Shown: positions 51,525 through 61,112, counted from the first letter of the stretch. The stretch is 64,000 nucleotides of DNA from JAFAGX01 sp035622175 (GCA_035622175.1 DASPVV010000235.1:57462-121461), one strand, 5' to 3'. A program made the numbers and translations. The notes: generated from the letters alone by a model not told the origin.

Positions 51525-53351
51525 TCAGTGCGAGTCAAGAAAGAGTCGATGGATCAGTTCCAGGGTCAAGAGCTTGTGGATTTCGGCCGTATAGTTGCGG
51601 TTTCCCTTCACATGTCCCGCGACCATCGCCTCAACCTGGCGCGGCTCGGTATAGGGCCGGGAAAGCGTCCGCCGATCCAGAAGCATTTCCCGGACGTAGC
51701 CCGAGAGCGTGTCGCGATACCAAACCCGAAAGTGATGGAACTTGTGCCAGCCCAGAAACAATCGCTCCGGGTGGAGGGGCGAGAGCAGGTGATCGATGCG
51801 CGCGGCCCATTGCGGCATGCCGAGGTCATAGGCGTACTCCGCCCGGAAGAAAAATTCGAGAATACTGCGCTGGGCAAGCGCCGAGAGACTTCGGCTGGTG
51901 CCATTCAACCCCCGGTCGGTGCGAATCTGCCGGAGGACGGTATCTCCGTCGGCGATGAGGCGGAGGCAGACATCGTTCCCCAGAGCCGACTCCGGCGCGC
52001 GGAAGACCGCACGGAGCAGGTCATTGTCGAGATAGGGCGACCGCAGAGAGAGTTGAGTCTCTTCGAGCGCGAGCAGGCCGTAGTGGTGCCAGGGAGCCTG
52101 CCGAAACACGGCAAACGCAACCGGATGCCCTGCGAGCAGACCGGAATAAGTCTGGCTTGCGGCATGAACGCGAGGAAGAAGATCCGGAATGAAAAGCCCG
52201 GGGGTGGGCATTTCCGGCTTGAATGCTACGGCCCGACGCAGCACCTCGCTGCCATAGTTCCCCGTCATCCTTACCGGCGCGATTTGGCGTGCCCTTTCGT
52301 TGAGGTATAAATCGGGAGAGTATCCCAGGCCGACACATCCGTCCGACAGATAGACGGTTCGCTCTGCATAATGGGAAAAACGAGACAGAAACTCATTCCC
52401 GACCGGGATCACCTGGTGAATCTGCTGACAGGCAGTTGCGACTTGCTGGGCCACCACGACGTCGCGACACTGGCGCCTTCCTCCTCCATCCCCGAACGTG
52501 TAACAGGGAAGCGACCGAGGGGAAGGCTTCAGCCAGGCCATGATCATCCGGCTGTCCAGGCCACCCGTCAGCGACATCCCCACTCCTTCCGGACCGTCAA
52601 AATAGCGAGGCAAATTTTGCGAAAAAACCGTGCGCAGCTCCTGGTAGTAGGCTTCCTCCCCCAGGCGGGGTTGACTCTCCCACTCGCCAGGGTCGAAATA
52701 CGACGTCTTTTGCTCGAGAGCGCCGTGCTGAAAAACCCAGGCCGAGGCCGGCGGCAGAACCCGAATGCCTTCGAAGAGGGTCCGGTTCTCTAGGACACAA
52801 CCGCAAGCCACGAACTCGCCTAGTCCTTGAGGATCGGCCCGCCGGAGTTCGGGACGCACCGCCAGGATGGCCTTGGCTTCGGCGGAGAAATAAAAAGATT
52901 CTTTCGACTCGTGCCAGTAGATGCGATGCATCCCGAAGCGATCGTTGAACAGCATCACCCTTGCCCGTGCCCGATCCGCCACCATGCCCTGGAACCTTCC
53001 ATTCAATCCAGCCGGAAACGAAGGATCCTCCTCGTAAAGGTGGACGAGGTAGGACGGTCTTTCCTCGTTTAGCTCATGGCCCCGTTGTTTGAGGTGGCGG
53101 CGGACCCCGGGCTCGGGGAACTCTTCCCCGGAAAAAACCAGCACAACATCTCCCCGTTCGTTCCGCAGCGGCATTCGATCGGAGAAGGAATTCTTCCGCG
53201 CCACCCATCCTAGGTAAAGTCCCAAGGACGCATCGACCCAGGTTCCCGTCACATAGAACGACTCGTGGCGGAGCGTCCCGAGCATCCGCAGGAGCTCCGC
53301 TTCAGCCTGTTCGCGTGGCATCTTTGTGATCAGACCAACGATCCCCGGCAT
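51525..53351 (-). CDS. Asparagine synthase-like protein lacking the N-terminal Cys, copy 3
   Basis: A protein of 608 residues. The start is MPGIVGLITKM, with Pro in place of the Cys nucleophile of AsnB (MCGI in the two other copies). The glutaminase half is poorly conserved (VFSGEEFPEPG replaces the NGEIYN block). The synthetase half keeps a pyrophosphate loop, here SLTGGLDSRMIMAWL. It therefore should not hydrolyse glutamine and may use ammonia or another amine directly, as beta-lactam-synthetase-like relatives do, or rely on another subunit. It sits between the Wzy gene and the FemAB-like gene (11 bp). Confidence 0.88.
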   Translation of the reverse strand: MPGIVGLITKMPREQAEAELLRMLGTLRHESFYVTGTWVDASLGLYLGWVARKNSFSDRMPLRNERGDVVLVFSGEEFPEPGVRRHLKQRGHELNEERPSYLVHLYEEDPSFPAGLNGRFQGMVADRARARVMLFNDRFGMHRIYWHESKESFYFSAEAKAILAVRPELRRADPQGLGEFVACGCVLENRTLFEGIRVLPPASAWVFQHGALEQKTSYFDPGEWESQPRLGEEAYYQELRTVFSQNLPRYFDGPEGVGMSLTGGLDSRMIMAWLKPSPRSLPCYTFGDGGGRRQCRDVVVAQQVATACQQIHQVIPVGNEFLSRFSHYAERTVYLSDGCVGLGYSPDLYLNERARQIAPVRMTGNYGSEVLRRAVAFKPEMPTPGLFIPDLLPRVHAASQTYSGLLAGHPVAFAVFRQAPWHHYGLLALEETQLSLRSPYLDNDLLRAVFRAPESALGNDVCLRLIADGDTVLRQIRTDRGLNGTSRSLSALAQRSILEFFFRAEYAYDLGMPQWAARIDHLLSPLHPERLFLGWHKFHHFRVWYRDTLSGYVREMLLDRRTLSRPYTEPRQVEAMVAGHVKGNRNYTAEIHKLLTLELIHRLFLDSH

Positions 53352-53362
53352 GCCCTTTTCTC

Positions 53363-54259
53363 CTAAGAACCCTCGGTCACGGATTGGAGCTTGCGGCTGA
53401 TCCAGCCGTTGCGGAGTTCGCGGTAGCGAATCAGTAAGGACTCAGGAATGTGGTCCGACAACCTCTTGTGCAAACCCAAGCGGTAGGCGACCCAACCGGT
53501 GGCAGTCAGAGGCACGTAATAGCGCGGCAAATTGACCCGCTCGAAGCCATTGTTTTCCTTGAAGTCGCTCAGGCTGTCCTTTTGTTTCTTGCCATAGGAA
53601 AAGCTCTGGTAAGCCAGATATCGAATGCCCCGCTCGGCGCAGGATCGGACGGCTTGCGCGATGAGAGCATTGGTCGGAGCCTTGTCCTTGTGCCGCACCA
53701 TCGAGACAATATTCATGATGTTCGCCTGCGCGTAGGTTTCGTCGCACGTCATTTTAGCGAAGCCGATCAAGGTGTCGCCGAGAAATGCTCCCACGAAGAT
53801 ACTGGTGTCGGGAAACGTCGCCAGCTCGTTGCGGATGGCTTCGATGTCCCTGCCGTAGTGGAAAAACGGCTTGCCCTGGCGAAAAGGGCACTCATTGTAT
53901 ACTTGCCAGATCCCTTGCACCAGGACGTCATCGAAAGGTATTTCGCGAAGGGTTACTCCCCTCTTCTCCGCTTGCCGGGCACGATTTCGAGCCAGGGAGC
54001 GGATTTGGTGCTTCCACCAATGGTCGAAGGTGGAGACGGGAAGGACAGCCAGGTTGTCCCACTCCATGGGGTAACTAAATTTGGGCGTGGTTTCCGGCAT
54101 GATCTGCATGGAGGTGAACAGATCCACCCGGGTTCCTGACTTCCGTAGGCCCTCGAGCACTGGCTCGGGATCCTTCATCGACTCGTAGGTATCCTCGTCG
54201 AGACGGGCGATCCGGATGAGCCTTCCGCGCATCACGATGTCCTTGCCGCCAACCTTCAT
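53363..54259 (-). CDS. GNAT/FemAB-like N-acyltransferase
   Basis: A protein of 298 residues from the ATG at 54259, preceded by AAGGAAACAGTG. There is an N-terminal family-specific region (MRGRLIRIARLDEDTYESM), then a GNAT fold: ARNRARQAEKRGVTLREIPF, SIFVGAFLGDTLIGFAKM, KAPTNALIAQAVRSCAERGIRYLAYQSF and a final FERVNLPRYYVPL. It should place an acyl group on an amine, probably an amino sugar. It is probably the partner of asnB copy 3, whose gene begins 11 bp downstream. A longer open frame upstream lacks a good start. Confidence 0.82.
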   Translation of the reverse strand: MKVGGKDIVMRGRLIRIARLDEDTYESMKDPEPVLEGLRKSGTRVDLFTSMQIMPETTPKFSYPMEWDNLAVLPVSTFDHWWKHQIRSLARNRARQAEKRGVTLREIPFDDVLVQGIWQVYNECPFRQGKPFFHYGRDIEAIRNELATFPDTSIFVGAFLGDTLIGFAKMTCDETYAQANIMNIVSMVRHKDKAPTNALIAQAVRSCAERGIRYLAYQSFSYGKKQKDSLSDFKENNGFERVNLPRYYVPLTATGWVAYRLGLHKRLSDHIPESLLIRYRELRNGWISRKLQSVTEGS

Positions 54260-54406
54260 CACTGTTTCCTTCTCCCGGCTCCGGCTCGCGGGAGCAGGCG
54301 CGAGCTGATCCCACCGCCGGCGCCGAACCGGAGTTGCTTTGTGGAAATCCACAGGACCGAAGCAACCAGTGTGATCATAGCTGGTGAACAACCGCGCAAG
54401 AACAGC

Positions 54407-55540
54407 CTACTTCTCCGGTAGGGCGACCTGCTGGCTCATGGCCTCTGGCGCTCCAACCTTGGGCCGTTGCGCGTCGAGTTGCACGAAGATCGCATCCATG
54501 ATTCTGGCGGTCAGAAGAATTTCCCGGTACGGGATCGGTTCCTGGGTGCCTTCCGAGATCGACCGGTAGAACGATTCAATCAGGCATTTCATGCCCGATG
54601 CCATATGGAAATCATTTTTCAGGAAAGCCCGTGCATTCTCGACCACGTTTCCGAGATGCTGTTTGGCAAACAGAAGCGGGGGAGCGAACTTTTCGACGTA
54701 GCTTTTGAAACGAGTCCCGGGAAGTTCAAGGAGCGTGTCCTGATCCGGGTCGAGGATGAGCCCATTGGCTGCGCCGTAGATACGAAACTCGTGAAGCGGG
54801 GGGCGCATCTGCGAGGAAAATGTGAAATACGCGGTGATGCGCCCCGGGTCGCAAATGATAACCCGGAGTTCATCGATGATTTCAGTCTCGCCCAGGCTTT
54901 TGAGCAGCGGACTGGTAAACCCGTACGCCAGCACTTCCGCCGTTTCACCCGGCAGCATCTCCGCGATGCGGGCGATGCCATGACTGATGACGTTCTGCAG
55001 CAGCTTTCCGGGCAGCTTGCGGACCCAATGTTTCGGGTCGCCGAGGAGCGCGGTCGCATACCCCGCCCTACCCAGTTCGTAGCAATAATAGCTCTCCATG
55101 TGCACCGGGCCGGCGCCGAGAAACCCGCTACGGATCAGAGTCCGCATGCGTCGGGCTGCCGGGCCAAATTGAGCATCGTGCCCGGCGGTGATCTTCAGCC
55201 CTCGCTCCTGAGCGAGTGCAATCAGTTTCTGGGCTTCTCCCGCGGTCAGGCTGAACGGCTTTTCCACGTAGACGTGGCATCCCCAATCCAGGCAAAGCTT
55301 CGCCAAATCGAAGTGGCTCGAGGGTGGCGTGGTGATGTGAACAACATCCGGCCGGGCTGCGCTCAGGAGCTCGGTAAGGTCGCTAAAATACCGTTTGACC
55401 GGGAACCTCTCCCAGAGTTGCCGTGCCATGAGCGGCTCACTGTCGCAGACCCCAACGATTTCACATTCCTGAATCCGCTGCATCACCGACGCGTGCGAAT
55501 CCGCGATCTTGCCACATCCCACGATGCCGACCCTAAGCAT
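54407..55540 (-). CDS. Gfo/Idh/MocA-family NAD(P)-dependent sugar oxidoreductase
   Basis: A protein of 377 residues from the ATG at 55540, preceded by AAGGGATAAC. The Rossmann fold starts MLRVGIVGCGKIADSHASVMQ, has the EKPF catalytic Lys block (HVYVEKPFSLTAGEAQ), and a C-terminal dimerising sheet domain. Such enzymes oxidise or reduce a sugar ring position; the WbpB members oxidise C3 of UDP-GlcNAc uronate for transamination. With WbpE-, WbpD- and WbpI-like genes in the same set, a WbpB role is possible but not proven. It begins 4 bp after the epimerase gene. Confidence 0.88.
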   Translation of the reverse strand: MLRVGIVGCGKIADSHASVMQRIQECEIVGVCDSEPLMARQLWERFPVKRYFSDLTELLSAARPDVVHITTPPSSHFDLAKLCLDWGCHVYVEKPFSLTAGEAQKLIALAQERGLKITAGHDAQFGPAARRMRTLIRSGFLGAGPVHMESYYCYELGRAGYATALLGDPKHWVRKLPGKLLQNVISHGIARIAEMLPGETAEVLAYGFTSPLLKSLGETEIIDELRVIICDPGRITAYFTFSSQMRPPLHEFRIYGAANGLILDPDQDTLLELPGTRFKSYVEKFAPPLLFAKQHLGNVVENARAFLKNDFHMASGMKCLIESFYRSISEGTQEPIPYREILLTARIMDAIFVQLDAQRPKVGAPEAMSQQVALPEK

Positions 55541-55544
55541 GTCG

Positions 55545-56621
55545 TTATCCCTTGCGGCAGCCTTCAAAATAGAGCTTCAACCCATCCGCCATAGGCACTT
55601 TGGGTCTCCAGCCGACTCGCGTCTTCAGTTTTTCGTTGCTGTAACGCGTCTTTTTCCAGAACGCGTGCCATCTGCGCCGGTTGAAGACCGGGGGCAGCTG
55701 TCCTTCGGACCAGGTCGAATAGCGCTCCCACAAACAACTGAGCACGTAGCTGAGAAGGTGGGGCACCGTGATGGACCTGAAGTGCCTGACGTTGCGCTTG
55801 TACTCGCGCAAGAACTGTCGGCTCGAAGGAAGATCGTCGTCGACGATATTGAATACATGGCCTTCGGTCCCTGGCTTCAACCCGGCCAGCACAATGGCCT
55901 CGGCACAGTTGTCCACGTAGGTGAGCGGGATTGGATTGGAGCCGCCAAGGTGCAGAAAGATGCCGAAGGTGTCAACCCCGACGCGGCTGGGAATGCCCGG
56001 CTTATCGGGACCGTAAACATACCCCGGCCGGATGATGACGTAGGGGATGCCAAATTCTTTGCCGTACTCGGTGACGATTTCGTCCTGTTTGACCTTGGCG
56101 TAGCAGTAAGCATCCGCGCGTAGCTCGGGGCGCGCTTCGACCGGGCAGAACTCGTCCAAGAGTCTCCACCGACGCTTCTCGCTATTGGAATAGACCGCGA
56201 ACGAACTGATATTGACAAACCGCTTCAGGATTTGGTGTCGTAAGCTTGCTTCGAGAAGATTACGGGTGGTGATCACCGAGTTCATGAACGCATCGGGGAA
56301 GGATTTATCACTTCCGCCGGCCGCCAAGTGAAAGATGACCGCCGCCTCCCGCGTCGCGGTTACACAATCTTCCCACGATAACAGGTTGCCCTTCACCATG
56401 CGAAGGCACACGCCGAAGCGGTGGGCCAGGGCTTCGAGCTTGGTCATCTCACTCGAAGGCCGGACGAAGCAGACGAGCTTACGAAAACCACGCTCCAGAA
56501 GCGACTCTACAACTCTGGACCCGATGAAGCCGGTGGCCCCGGTGATCAGAATCGGATCGTCCGGTCCGACAATCAAAGGGTCGTGCTCGGAGCGTTCCAT
56601 ATCGCGGCTAGTCGGTGACAT
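55545..56621 (-). CDS. NAD-dependent sugar epimerase/dehydratase (extended SDR)
   Basis: A protein of 358 residues. Seen: the cofactor loop ILITGATGFIGSRVVESL, VIFHLAAGGSDKSF, the active-site YxxxK as YCYAKVKQDEIV, and IIRPGYVYGPDKPG. It acts on a nucleotide-sugar in the cytoplasm (epimerisation, dehydration or reduction; the exact reaction is unclear). The ATG at 56621 overlaps the upstream glycosyltransferase stop by 14 bases; the next ATG at 56600 would avoid the overlap. It ends 4 bp before the Gfo/Idh gene. Confidence 0.87.
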   Translation of the reverse strand: MSPTSRDMERSEHDPLIVGPDDPILITGATGFIGSRVVESLLERGFRKLVCFVRPSSEMTKLEALAHRFGVCLRMVKGNLLSWEDCVTATREAAVIFHLAAGGSDKSFPDAFMNSVITTRNLLEASLRHQILKRFVNISSFAVYSNSEKRRWRLLDEFCPVEARPELRADAYCYAKVKQDEIVTEYGKEFGIPYVIIRPGYVYGPDKPGIPSRVGVDTFGIFLHLGGSNPIPLTYVDNCAEAIVLAGLKPGTEGHVFNIVDDDLPSSRQFLREYKRNVRHFRSITVPHLLSYVLSCLWERYSTWSEGQLPPVFNRRRWHAFWKKTRYSNEKLKTRVGWRPKVPMADGLKLYFEGCRKG

Positions 56622-57513
56622 AGGGTTCTTTGACGGGGTTGATTTTCATCAAGGCAAGGAGCCTCCCGATGTGGTCGCAGAGTTTGATCAGCAGGGCCAT
56701 AAACCTGTGATGCGCCCACAGCAAGGTAAAGGGCAAAGCAGCCAGATACGCGGGAATGGCGATGAGCGATTTTAGGATGTCGCGGGCTCCGAAGGTTGGG
56801 TGGAGCACCGTGGTCGCACCTTGGAGCAGAGCTCTTCGCAGCATGAAGCTACGTTTCCATCGCACGGGAGGAACAACTTCATACACCACCGCTTCGTTCG
56901 ACCAGACAAAGACGGCCTTGGCTTGGATCATTCTGCGGAAAAAGTCCTGGTCCTCACCTGTCCGAAACTCCGGTCGGAAGGGCTGGCTGCCGGCGGAGAT
57001 GATCCGCCGCTTGAACAGCAAGTTGTTCGTCCGCCCCATGCTCCAGTCGAGCACGGTACCGGTCGTGTACGTCGCTCGCTGGTAGAAGTTTCCCTTCAAA
57101 ACCCACGCCGGCGGCTTTTCATCGAAGTGGCGCATGACGGGTCCAATGGCTCCATCGGCCTGATAGCGCTCGCAGGCCTGGAACAAGGTTAGAAGCCAAC
57201 GCGGGATCGGAAACTCGTCGTCATCGATGAAGGCAATGAAATCTCCACTTGCGTTCTCCATGGCCTTGTTGCGGGTGAGCGCGATATTCTGTTGCGGTTC
57301 AACGCAGTAGGTGATCGCAATCCTCGACCGGGACGCGAAGTCCTCTACCACAGCCTCGGCGGAACGCAAATGATCGTTGTCGGCAACCACGATCGAATAA
57401 CTGAACCGTCCGTCGGTTTCCTGGCGAGACAGTTCCTCCAACAAGCGCAGGAGAAGCTGGGGGCGTTTGTACGTACAAACGCAAACGCTCACATGACAGG
57501 TGTTGGGAATCAT
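56608..57513 (-). CDS. Family 2 glycosyltransferase
   Basis: A protein of 301 residues from the ATG at 57513. The GT-A core shows VSVCVCTYKRPQLLLRLLEEL at the start, IVVADNDHLRSAEAV, then ALTRNKAMENASGDFIAFIDDDEFP with the metal-binding DDD, and GEDQDFFRRM as a catalytic acid block. Two hydrophobic C-terminal segments (LIAIPAYLAALPFTLLW) suggest membrane association. The open frame extends to 57579 without support. It is one of two adjacent GT2 genes that would add successive sugars of the repeat unit. Confidence 0.9.
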   Translation of the reverse strand: MIPNTCHVSVCVCTYKRPQLLLRLLEELSRQETDGRFSYSIVVADNDHLRSAEAVVEDFASRSRIAITYCVEPQQNIALTRNKAMENASGDFIAFIDDDEFPIPRWLLTLFQACERYQADGAIGPVMRHFDEKPPAWVLKGNFYQRATYTTGTVLDWSMGRTNNLLFKRRIISAGSQPFRPEFRTGEDQDFFRRMIQAKAVFVWSNEAVVYEVVPPVRWKRSFMLRRALLQGATTVLHPTFGARDILKSLIAIPAYLAALPFTLLWAHHRFMALLIKLCDHIGRLLALMKINPVKEPYVTD

Positions 57514-57592
57514 CGCTTCTTGTGGAAAGTGTGGAACCAAACGGAAGGAATGTGTTCTGAAAGGTTGCCGGGCGGTCAAGAACGCAGGATGA

Positions 57593-58516
57593 CTACCGTT
57601 TCAGGACTCCTCTCAATCGTTGCATCTGACCCTTGCGCCGTATGTGCATCAGATCCTCGGGAATGGCTCGGTCGGCGCGGCGCAGCATGGCCCAAAAATA
57701 TCCCACCAGACTCAAAACCCCGCCCACGATGTAAGGCTTGTTCTTCATCAGATAGAGGCCTCGCAAGCATTCCCAGGCAGGGTGGCTCCCGAGAATATAG
57801 TCCTTCTGCCCGTCGTGTAGGGATCGGCGGCAGGCCCCACCGCTATGGGCGCTGCCTACGGTTCGATGATGCACGAACATCTTCTCGGTGAATGTCCTGG
57901 TTTGCCAACCCCCGGCTTGCGCGCTAAAGACCGCGATCACATCGATGCCTCCGTGCCGTAGGGGTCGATACCCGCCAATGGCTTCAAAACACTCCCGTCG
58001 AAACAATTGACAGGCGCCGGAGACGTCCTCGATGCTGGTGAAGCGGTAGGGATAGGTCACGTCTCCTTCCCGATAGGCGGTGCCGCACACGCCCAAGCGG
58101 GGATTCTCGGCAAACCGGCGCAGGACAAAATCAAAAAAGTCCTCGTCCTCAAACGTGACGTCGGCGTCCAGATTGCCGATGACCGCGAAGTGCAGATGTT
58201 TCACCCTTTCGTAACCCGCGTTGAAGGCTTCGACCTTGCCAGCAAAATGTCGTTCCTTGCGTTCCGGTTTTCTCACCAGTTCGATCCAATCGTGCTCGCG
58301 AGCGTACCGGCGCACCAATTCGTCGGTGCCGTCCGTCGAACCGTCGCTGACGATGATCCACTTTTCCGGCCGGAGAGTCTGGCGCACCATCGACTGGATG
58401 ATCGAGTCAATGAACTTGGCCTCATTGCGCGCAGGCGTGATCAGAACATAGGAGCCGATCGCCCCTGGCCTCTCCGAGCTCGATGACAACGGTGTCGACT
58501 CCTCTAAGGTCTGCAT
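57593..58516 (-). CDS. Family 2 glycosyltransferase with C-terminal hydrophobic end
   Basis: A protein of 307 residues from the ATG at 58516; an open frame reaches 58624 but overlaps the preceding gene. The GT-A motifs are SYVLITPARNEAKFIDSIIQSM, KWIIVSDGSTDGTDEL, HFAVIGNLDADVTFED with DAD metal site, and ECFEAIGGYRPLRHGGIDV. A short hydrophobic stretch (YIVGGVLSLVGYFWAML) lies near the C-terminus. The pattern resembles glycosyltransferases acting on lipid-linked sugars. It lies between the DUF354 protein gene and the other GT2 gene. Confidence 0.9.
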   Translation of the reverse strand: MQTLEESTPLSSSSERPGAIGSYVLITPARNEAKFIDSIIQSMVRQTLRPEKWIIVSDGSTDGTDELVRRYAREHDWIELVRKPERKERHFAGKVEAFNAGYERVKHLHFAVIGNLDADVTFEDEDFFDFVLRRFAENPRLGVCGTAYREGDVTYPYRFTSIEDVSGACQLFRRECFEAIGGYRPLRHGGIDVIAVFSAQAGGWQTRTFTEKMFVHHRTVGSAHSGGACRRSLHDGQKDYILGSHPAWECLRGLYLMKNKPYIVGGVLSLVGYFWAMLRRADRAIPEDLMHIRRKGQMQRLRGVLKR

Positions 58517-58568
58517 CAATCTGCGCAACTCTGTGACCGACTTCAGTCGGGGGTGGAGGTTCGTCGGT

Positions 58569-59771
58569 TCAGGCGCCCCGCTCGGGCGCCAACGCCGAAC
58601 TCGAGGCGCTGAGAACGGACTCAATGTTATGGACGATGGCCCGAAGCGAGGGGCTATTGGCGGAGGTGGCGTGCGGCGCCGGTTTCTGCCGACGGGTCAG
58701 TTGGATCTTGGTCCTGACGTCCTCGGCCGTCTTGATGAGGACCATGCGTCCTTGCCCCTCCAGATATCGATCGACCGCTCCCGTCTTTCCGCGAAAGATG
58801 CTGTAGACTGGCACTCCCATGGATGCCGCCTCACGGTTCATGGTTCCGCCCCCGCTAATGACCAGATCGGAAGCCCAGATCAGGTCCAAGCCGTCGATGA
58901 CGTGGTCCGGGATCACAGCCTTGCGGGTGCGGAACAGCTCCGGCCATTGCTCGCGCAATCGAGTTCCCTGGTGGGGTGTGCGCGGCAACAGAACGATCCG
59001 CGCCTTGGGATTCTGTGCAATCAGTTCGAAGGCGGCGTCGAGCAGTAGGTCGCTTTCCGGGTTGTGATAATGGGCTTCGGTTGCCGGAGGCCGAATCGTC
59101 ACCACCAGGTCCTCGTCGCCCAATCCCAGCCGCTCGATGCTCGAAGGTTGGGGGCGAAATGCGGGAACATACACATCCTCTTTGATACCTGGATACCTTA
59201 GGATGCGGTCCTCTTTATATCCCATCCCGCGAATGGACTCATCCGGAACCACTTCGGGAGCCATCACCCAAGCATGTTTGAGGGATCCCCCCCAGCGGGC
59301 GTGCTCGTAGTCGAGAATGGTCAAGGCCGGAATCTTGAGTAGGGAAGAAAGCAGAAACAAGGATCGCGAACCGTGGGACAGAGCTAAATCGGGCTTCTCT
59401 CGCAGCACGTAGGGAGTTAGCTGGAGCACCCGGATACCCAAGCCGGCCAATTTGGCCAAGGTAAATTTCCCGTAGTGATGCCCGACACAGCGATATTGAA
59501 GCTGAAAAAGATTGGCCAGTTCGCACACCTGGAAGCAGTCGCGGGCAGTCAAGATAACCTGGTGGCCGCGCGCTTCGAGCTCATCAATAATCGGCTTGAA
59601 GAATGGCACGTGGGGGGAGTTTTCGAGGTCAATCCAGATCTTCTTGGGGCAGCGCTTGGATTGCTCCCGGGCAGGCGCCGTTGTCACTCTGGCGTTGGTC
59701 GATGCCAAGGCAGGCCCAGCCGGCGCAGCCATCACGGAGATCTCGCGTTTGTGCTTTGTAAAATTGGACAT
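58569..59771 (-). CDS. DUF354 protein (GT-B-like, glycan-associated)
   Basis: A protein of 400 residues from the ATG at 59771, which lies one base after the epimerase stop (TGATATG). The DUF354 core is KIWIDLENSPHVPFFKPIIDELEARGHQVILTARD, with HGSRSLFLLSS, PGIKEDVYVP and WASDLVISGGGTMNREAASMGVPVYS near the end. The fold is like UDP-GlcNAc 2-epimerase/GT-B enzymes, and the family is found in nucleotide-sugar and polysaccharide loci. Its reaction is not settled; a glycosyltransferase role is my guess. The tight spacing couples it to the WecB/WbpI-like gene. Confidence 0.88.
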   Translation of the reverse strand: MSNFTKHKREISVMAAPAGPALASTNARVTTAPAREQSKRCPKKIWIDLENSPHVPFFKPIIDELEARGHQVILTARDCFQVCELANLFQLQYRCVGHHYGKFTLAKLAGLGIRVLQLTPYVLREKPDLALSHGSRSLFLLSSLLKIPALTILDYEHARWGGSLKHAWVMAPEVVPDESIRGMGYKEDRILRYPGIKEDVYVPAFRPQPSSIERLGLGDEDLVVTIRPPATEAHYHNPESDLLLDAAFELIAQNPKARIVLLPRTPHQGTRLREQWPELFRTRKAVIPDHVIDGLDLIWASDLVISGGGTMNREAASMGVPVYSIFRGKTGAVDRYLEGQGRMVLIKTAEDVRTKIQLTRRQKPAPHATSANSPSLRAIVHNIESVLSASSSALAPERGA

Positions 59772-59772
59772 A

Positions 59773-61041
59773 TCAGTGCCTTGAGAGTACCTCCGCATCC
59801 TCAGGGGAAGATGCTTGTCTTAGGTTCCGGCGCAGGTTTCTCTGGTTGATTAAGTTTTCGATGATCCTGGTGGACGCTTTCCCATCCCACATTTCTGGAA
59901 TCGCGGCCTTGGGGTTTCGAGCCAGCTGCTGTCGAATCGCCTGACGAATACTGTCGCGGCGCGTGCCGCCAAGCACATTCGTTCCCGACGTCAGAGTTAC
60001 GGGTCGCTCGGTGTTATCTCGAACCGTAACGCAAGGGACGTTCAGGCAGGTGGTTTCCTCCTGGATTCCGCCCGAGTCCGTAACCACCAGGCGTGCGTGC
60101 TTCATCAGACAGACAAAATCGAGGTATCCCTGGGGCTCGATGACGGTGATGGCGGGCGAATGGCCTTGCGGCCCGGCCGGCTCGAACTCTCGCCCCGGGA
60201 AGCGGAAATAGGTCTCGAGTTTATTCTGCTGAATCTGTTTCTGGGTACGCGGGTGAGCGGGAAAAACCGTGGGGTAGGACGCGGTAATCTCGCGGATGCC
60301 TTCGAGAATCTCCAAAAAGCTCTCCCGCCGATCAACATTGGCGGGTCGATGGAGGGTCAGCAACACGTAAGGCGTATGCGGTTTGGGGTCATCACCCTTG
60401 CCATTCTTCCTTTCGATTCCGAGCCGCTCCAAAATCCTGGATTGCGCTGCTTTGCCTTCGAAGGTGCGGAGGGAATCAATCATGGTATTCCCCACAAAGA
60501 AAACACCTTCTTTCGCGATTCCTTCCCGTTCCAGGTTTTTGAGCGCACTCTCCTCGGTCACGAACAGCAGATCGGAGAGATGGTCGGTGACCACCCGATT
60601 GCATTCCTCCGGCATACTACGATCGAAAGATCTCAGCCCGGCTTCGACATGGGCGATCAGCGGCTTGTGCCCTTCTGCGTCATAGGAGATCTTGGCGGCT
60701 ACCAGGGCACAGGCCATCGTGGAATTCACGTCGCCGACGACCAGCAAAATCTCCGGTTTTTCTCGCAGCAGGACCTCCTCAAACCGCTTCATGATCTCCG
60801 CCGTCTGCGCCGCATGAGATGCGGAGCCGACGCCCAAAAAAATGTCCGGCGGCGGCAGGTTCAGATCCGAGAAAAAAGCATCCGACATCGCCGCATCATA
60901 ATGCTGACCGGTGTGCACGAGGACAGGCTGGATCTTTTCCGATCCGTTGCGCAGGTTCGCGTTGCGACGAGAGATGGTATCGAGAATCGGCGCGGCCTTC
61001 ATGAAATTCGGACGCGCTCCAACCACAATCATTATTTTCAT
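59773..61041 (-). CDS. wecB: UDP-N-acetylglucosamine 2-epimerase (non-hydrolysing)
   Basis: A protein of 422 residues. It starts MKIMIVVGARPNFMKAAPIL, then VLVHTGQHYDAAMSDAFF, VVGDVNSTMACALVA, HVEAGLRSFDRSMPEE, VTDHLSDLLFVTEE, and the C-terminal VVTDSGGIQEETTCLNVPCVTVRDNTERP block is complete. It epimerises UDP-GlcNAc, or, as in WbpI, a UDP-GlcNAc3NAcA-type sugar. The DegT and WbpD-like genes upstream in the same direction make the WbpI alternative likely. About 70 bp separate it from the aminotransferase gene. Confidence 0.93.
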   Translation of the reverse strand: MKIMIVVGARPNFMKAAPILDTISRRNANLRNGSEKIQPVLVHTGQHYDAAMSDAFFSDLNLPPPDIFLGVGSASHAAQTAEIMKRFEEVLLREKPEILLVVGDVNSTMACALVAAKISYDAEGHKPLIAHVEAGLRSFDRSMPEECNRVVTDHLSDLLFVTEESALKNLEREGIAKEGVFFVGNTMIDSLRTFEGKAAQSRILERLGIERKNGKGDDPKPHTPYVLLTLHRPANVDRRESFLEILEGIREITASYPTVFPAHPRTQKQIQQNKLETYFRFPGREFEPAGPQGHSPAITVIEPQGYLDFVCLMKHARLVVTDSGGIQEETTCLNVPCVTVRDNTERPVTLTSGTNVLGGTRRDSIRQAIRQQLARNPKAAIPEMWDGKASTRIIENLINQRNLRRNLRQASSPEDAEVLSRH

Positions 61042-61112
61042 GTGTGCCTATGAACGAGGAACTCGGCTCCTTTGTGCCGCGACAACCTCATCACCGGGTC
61101 GGCGGGTCACGG

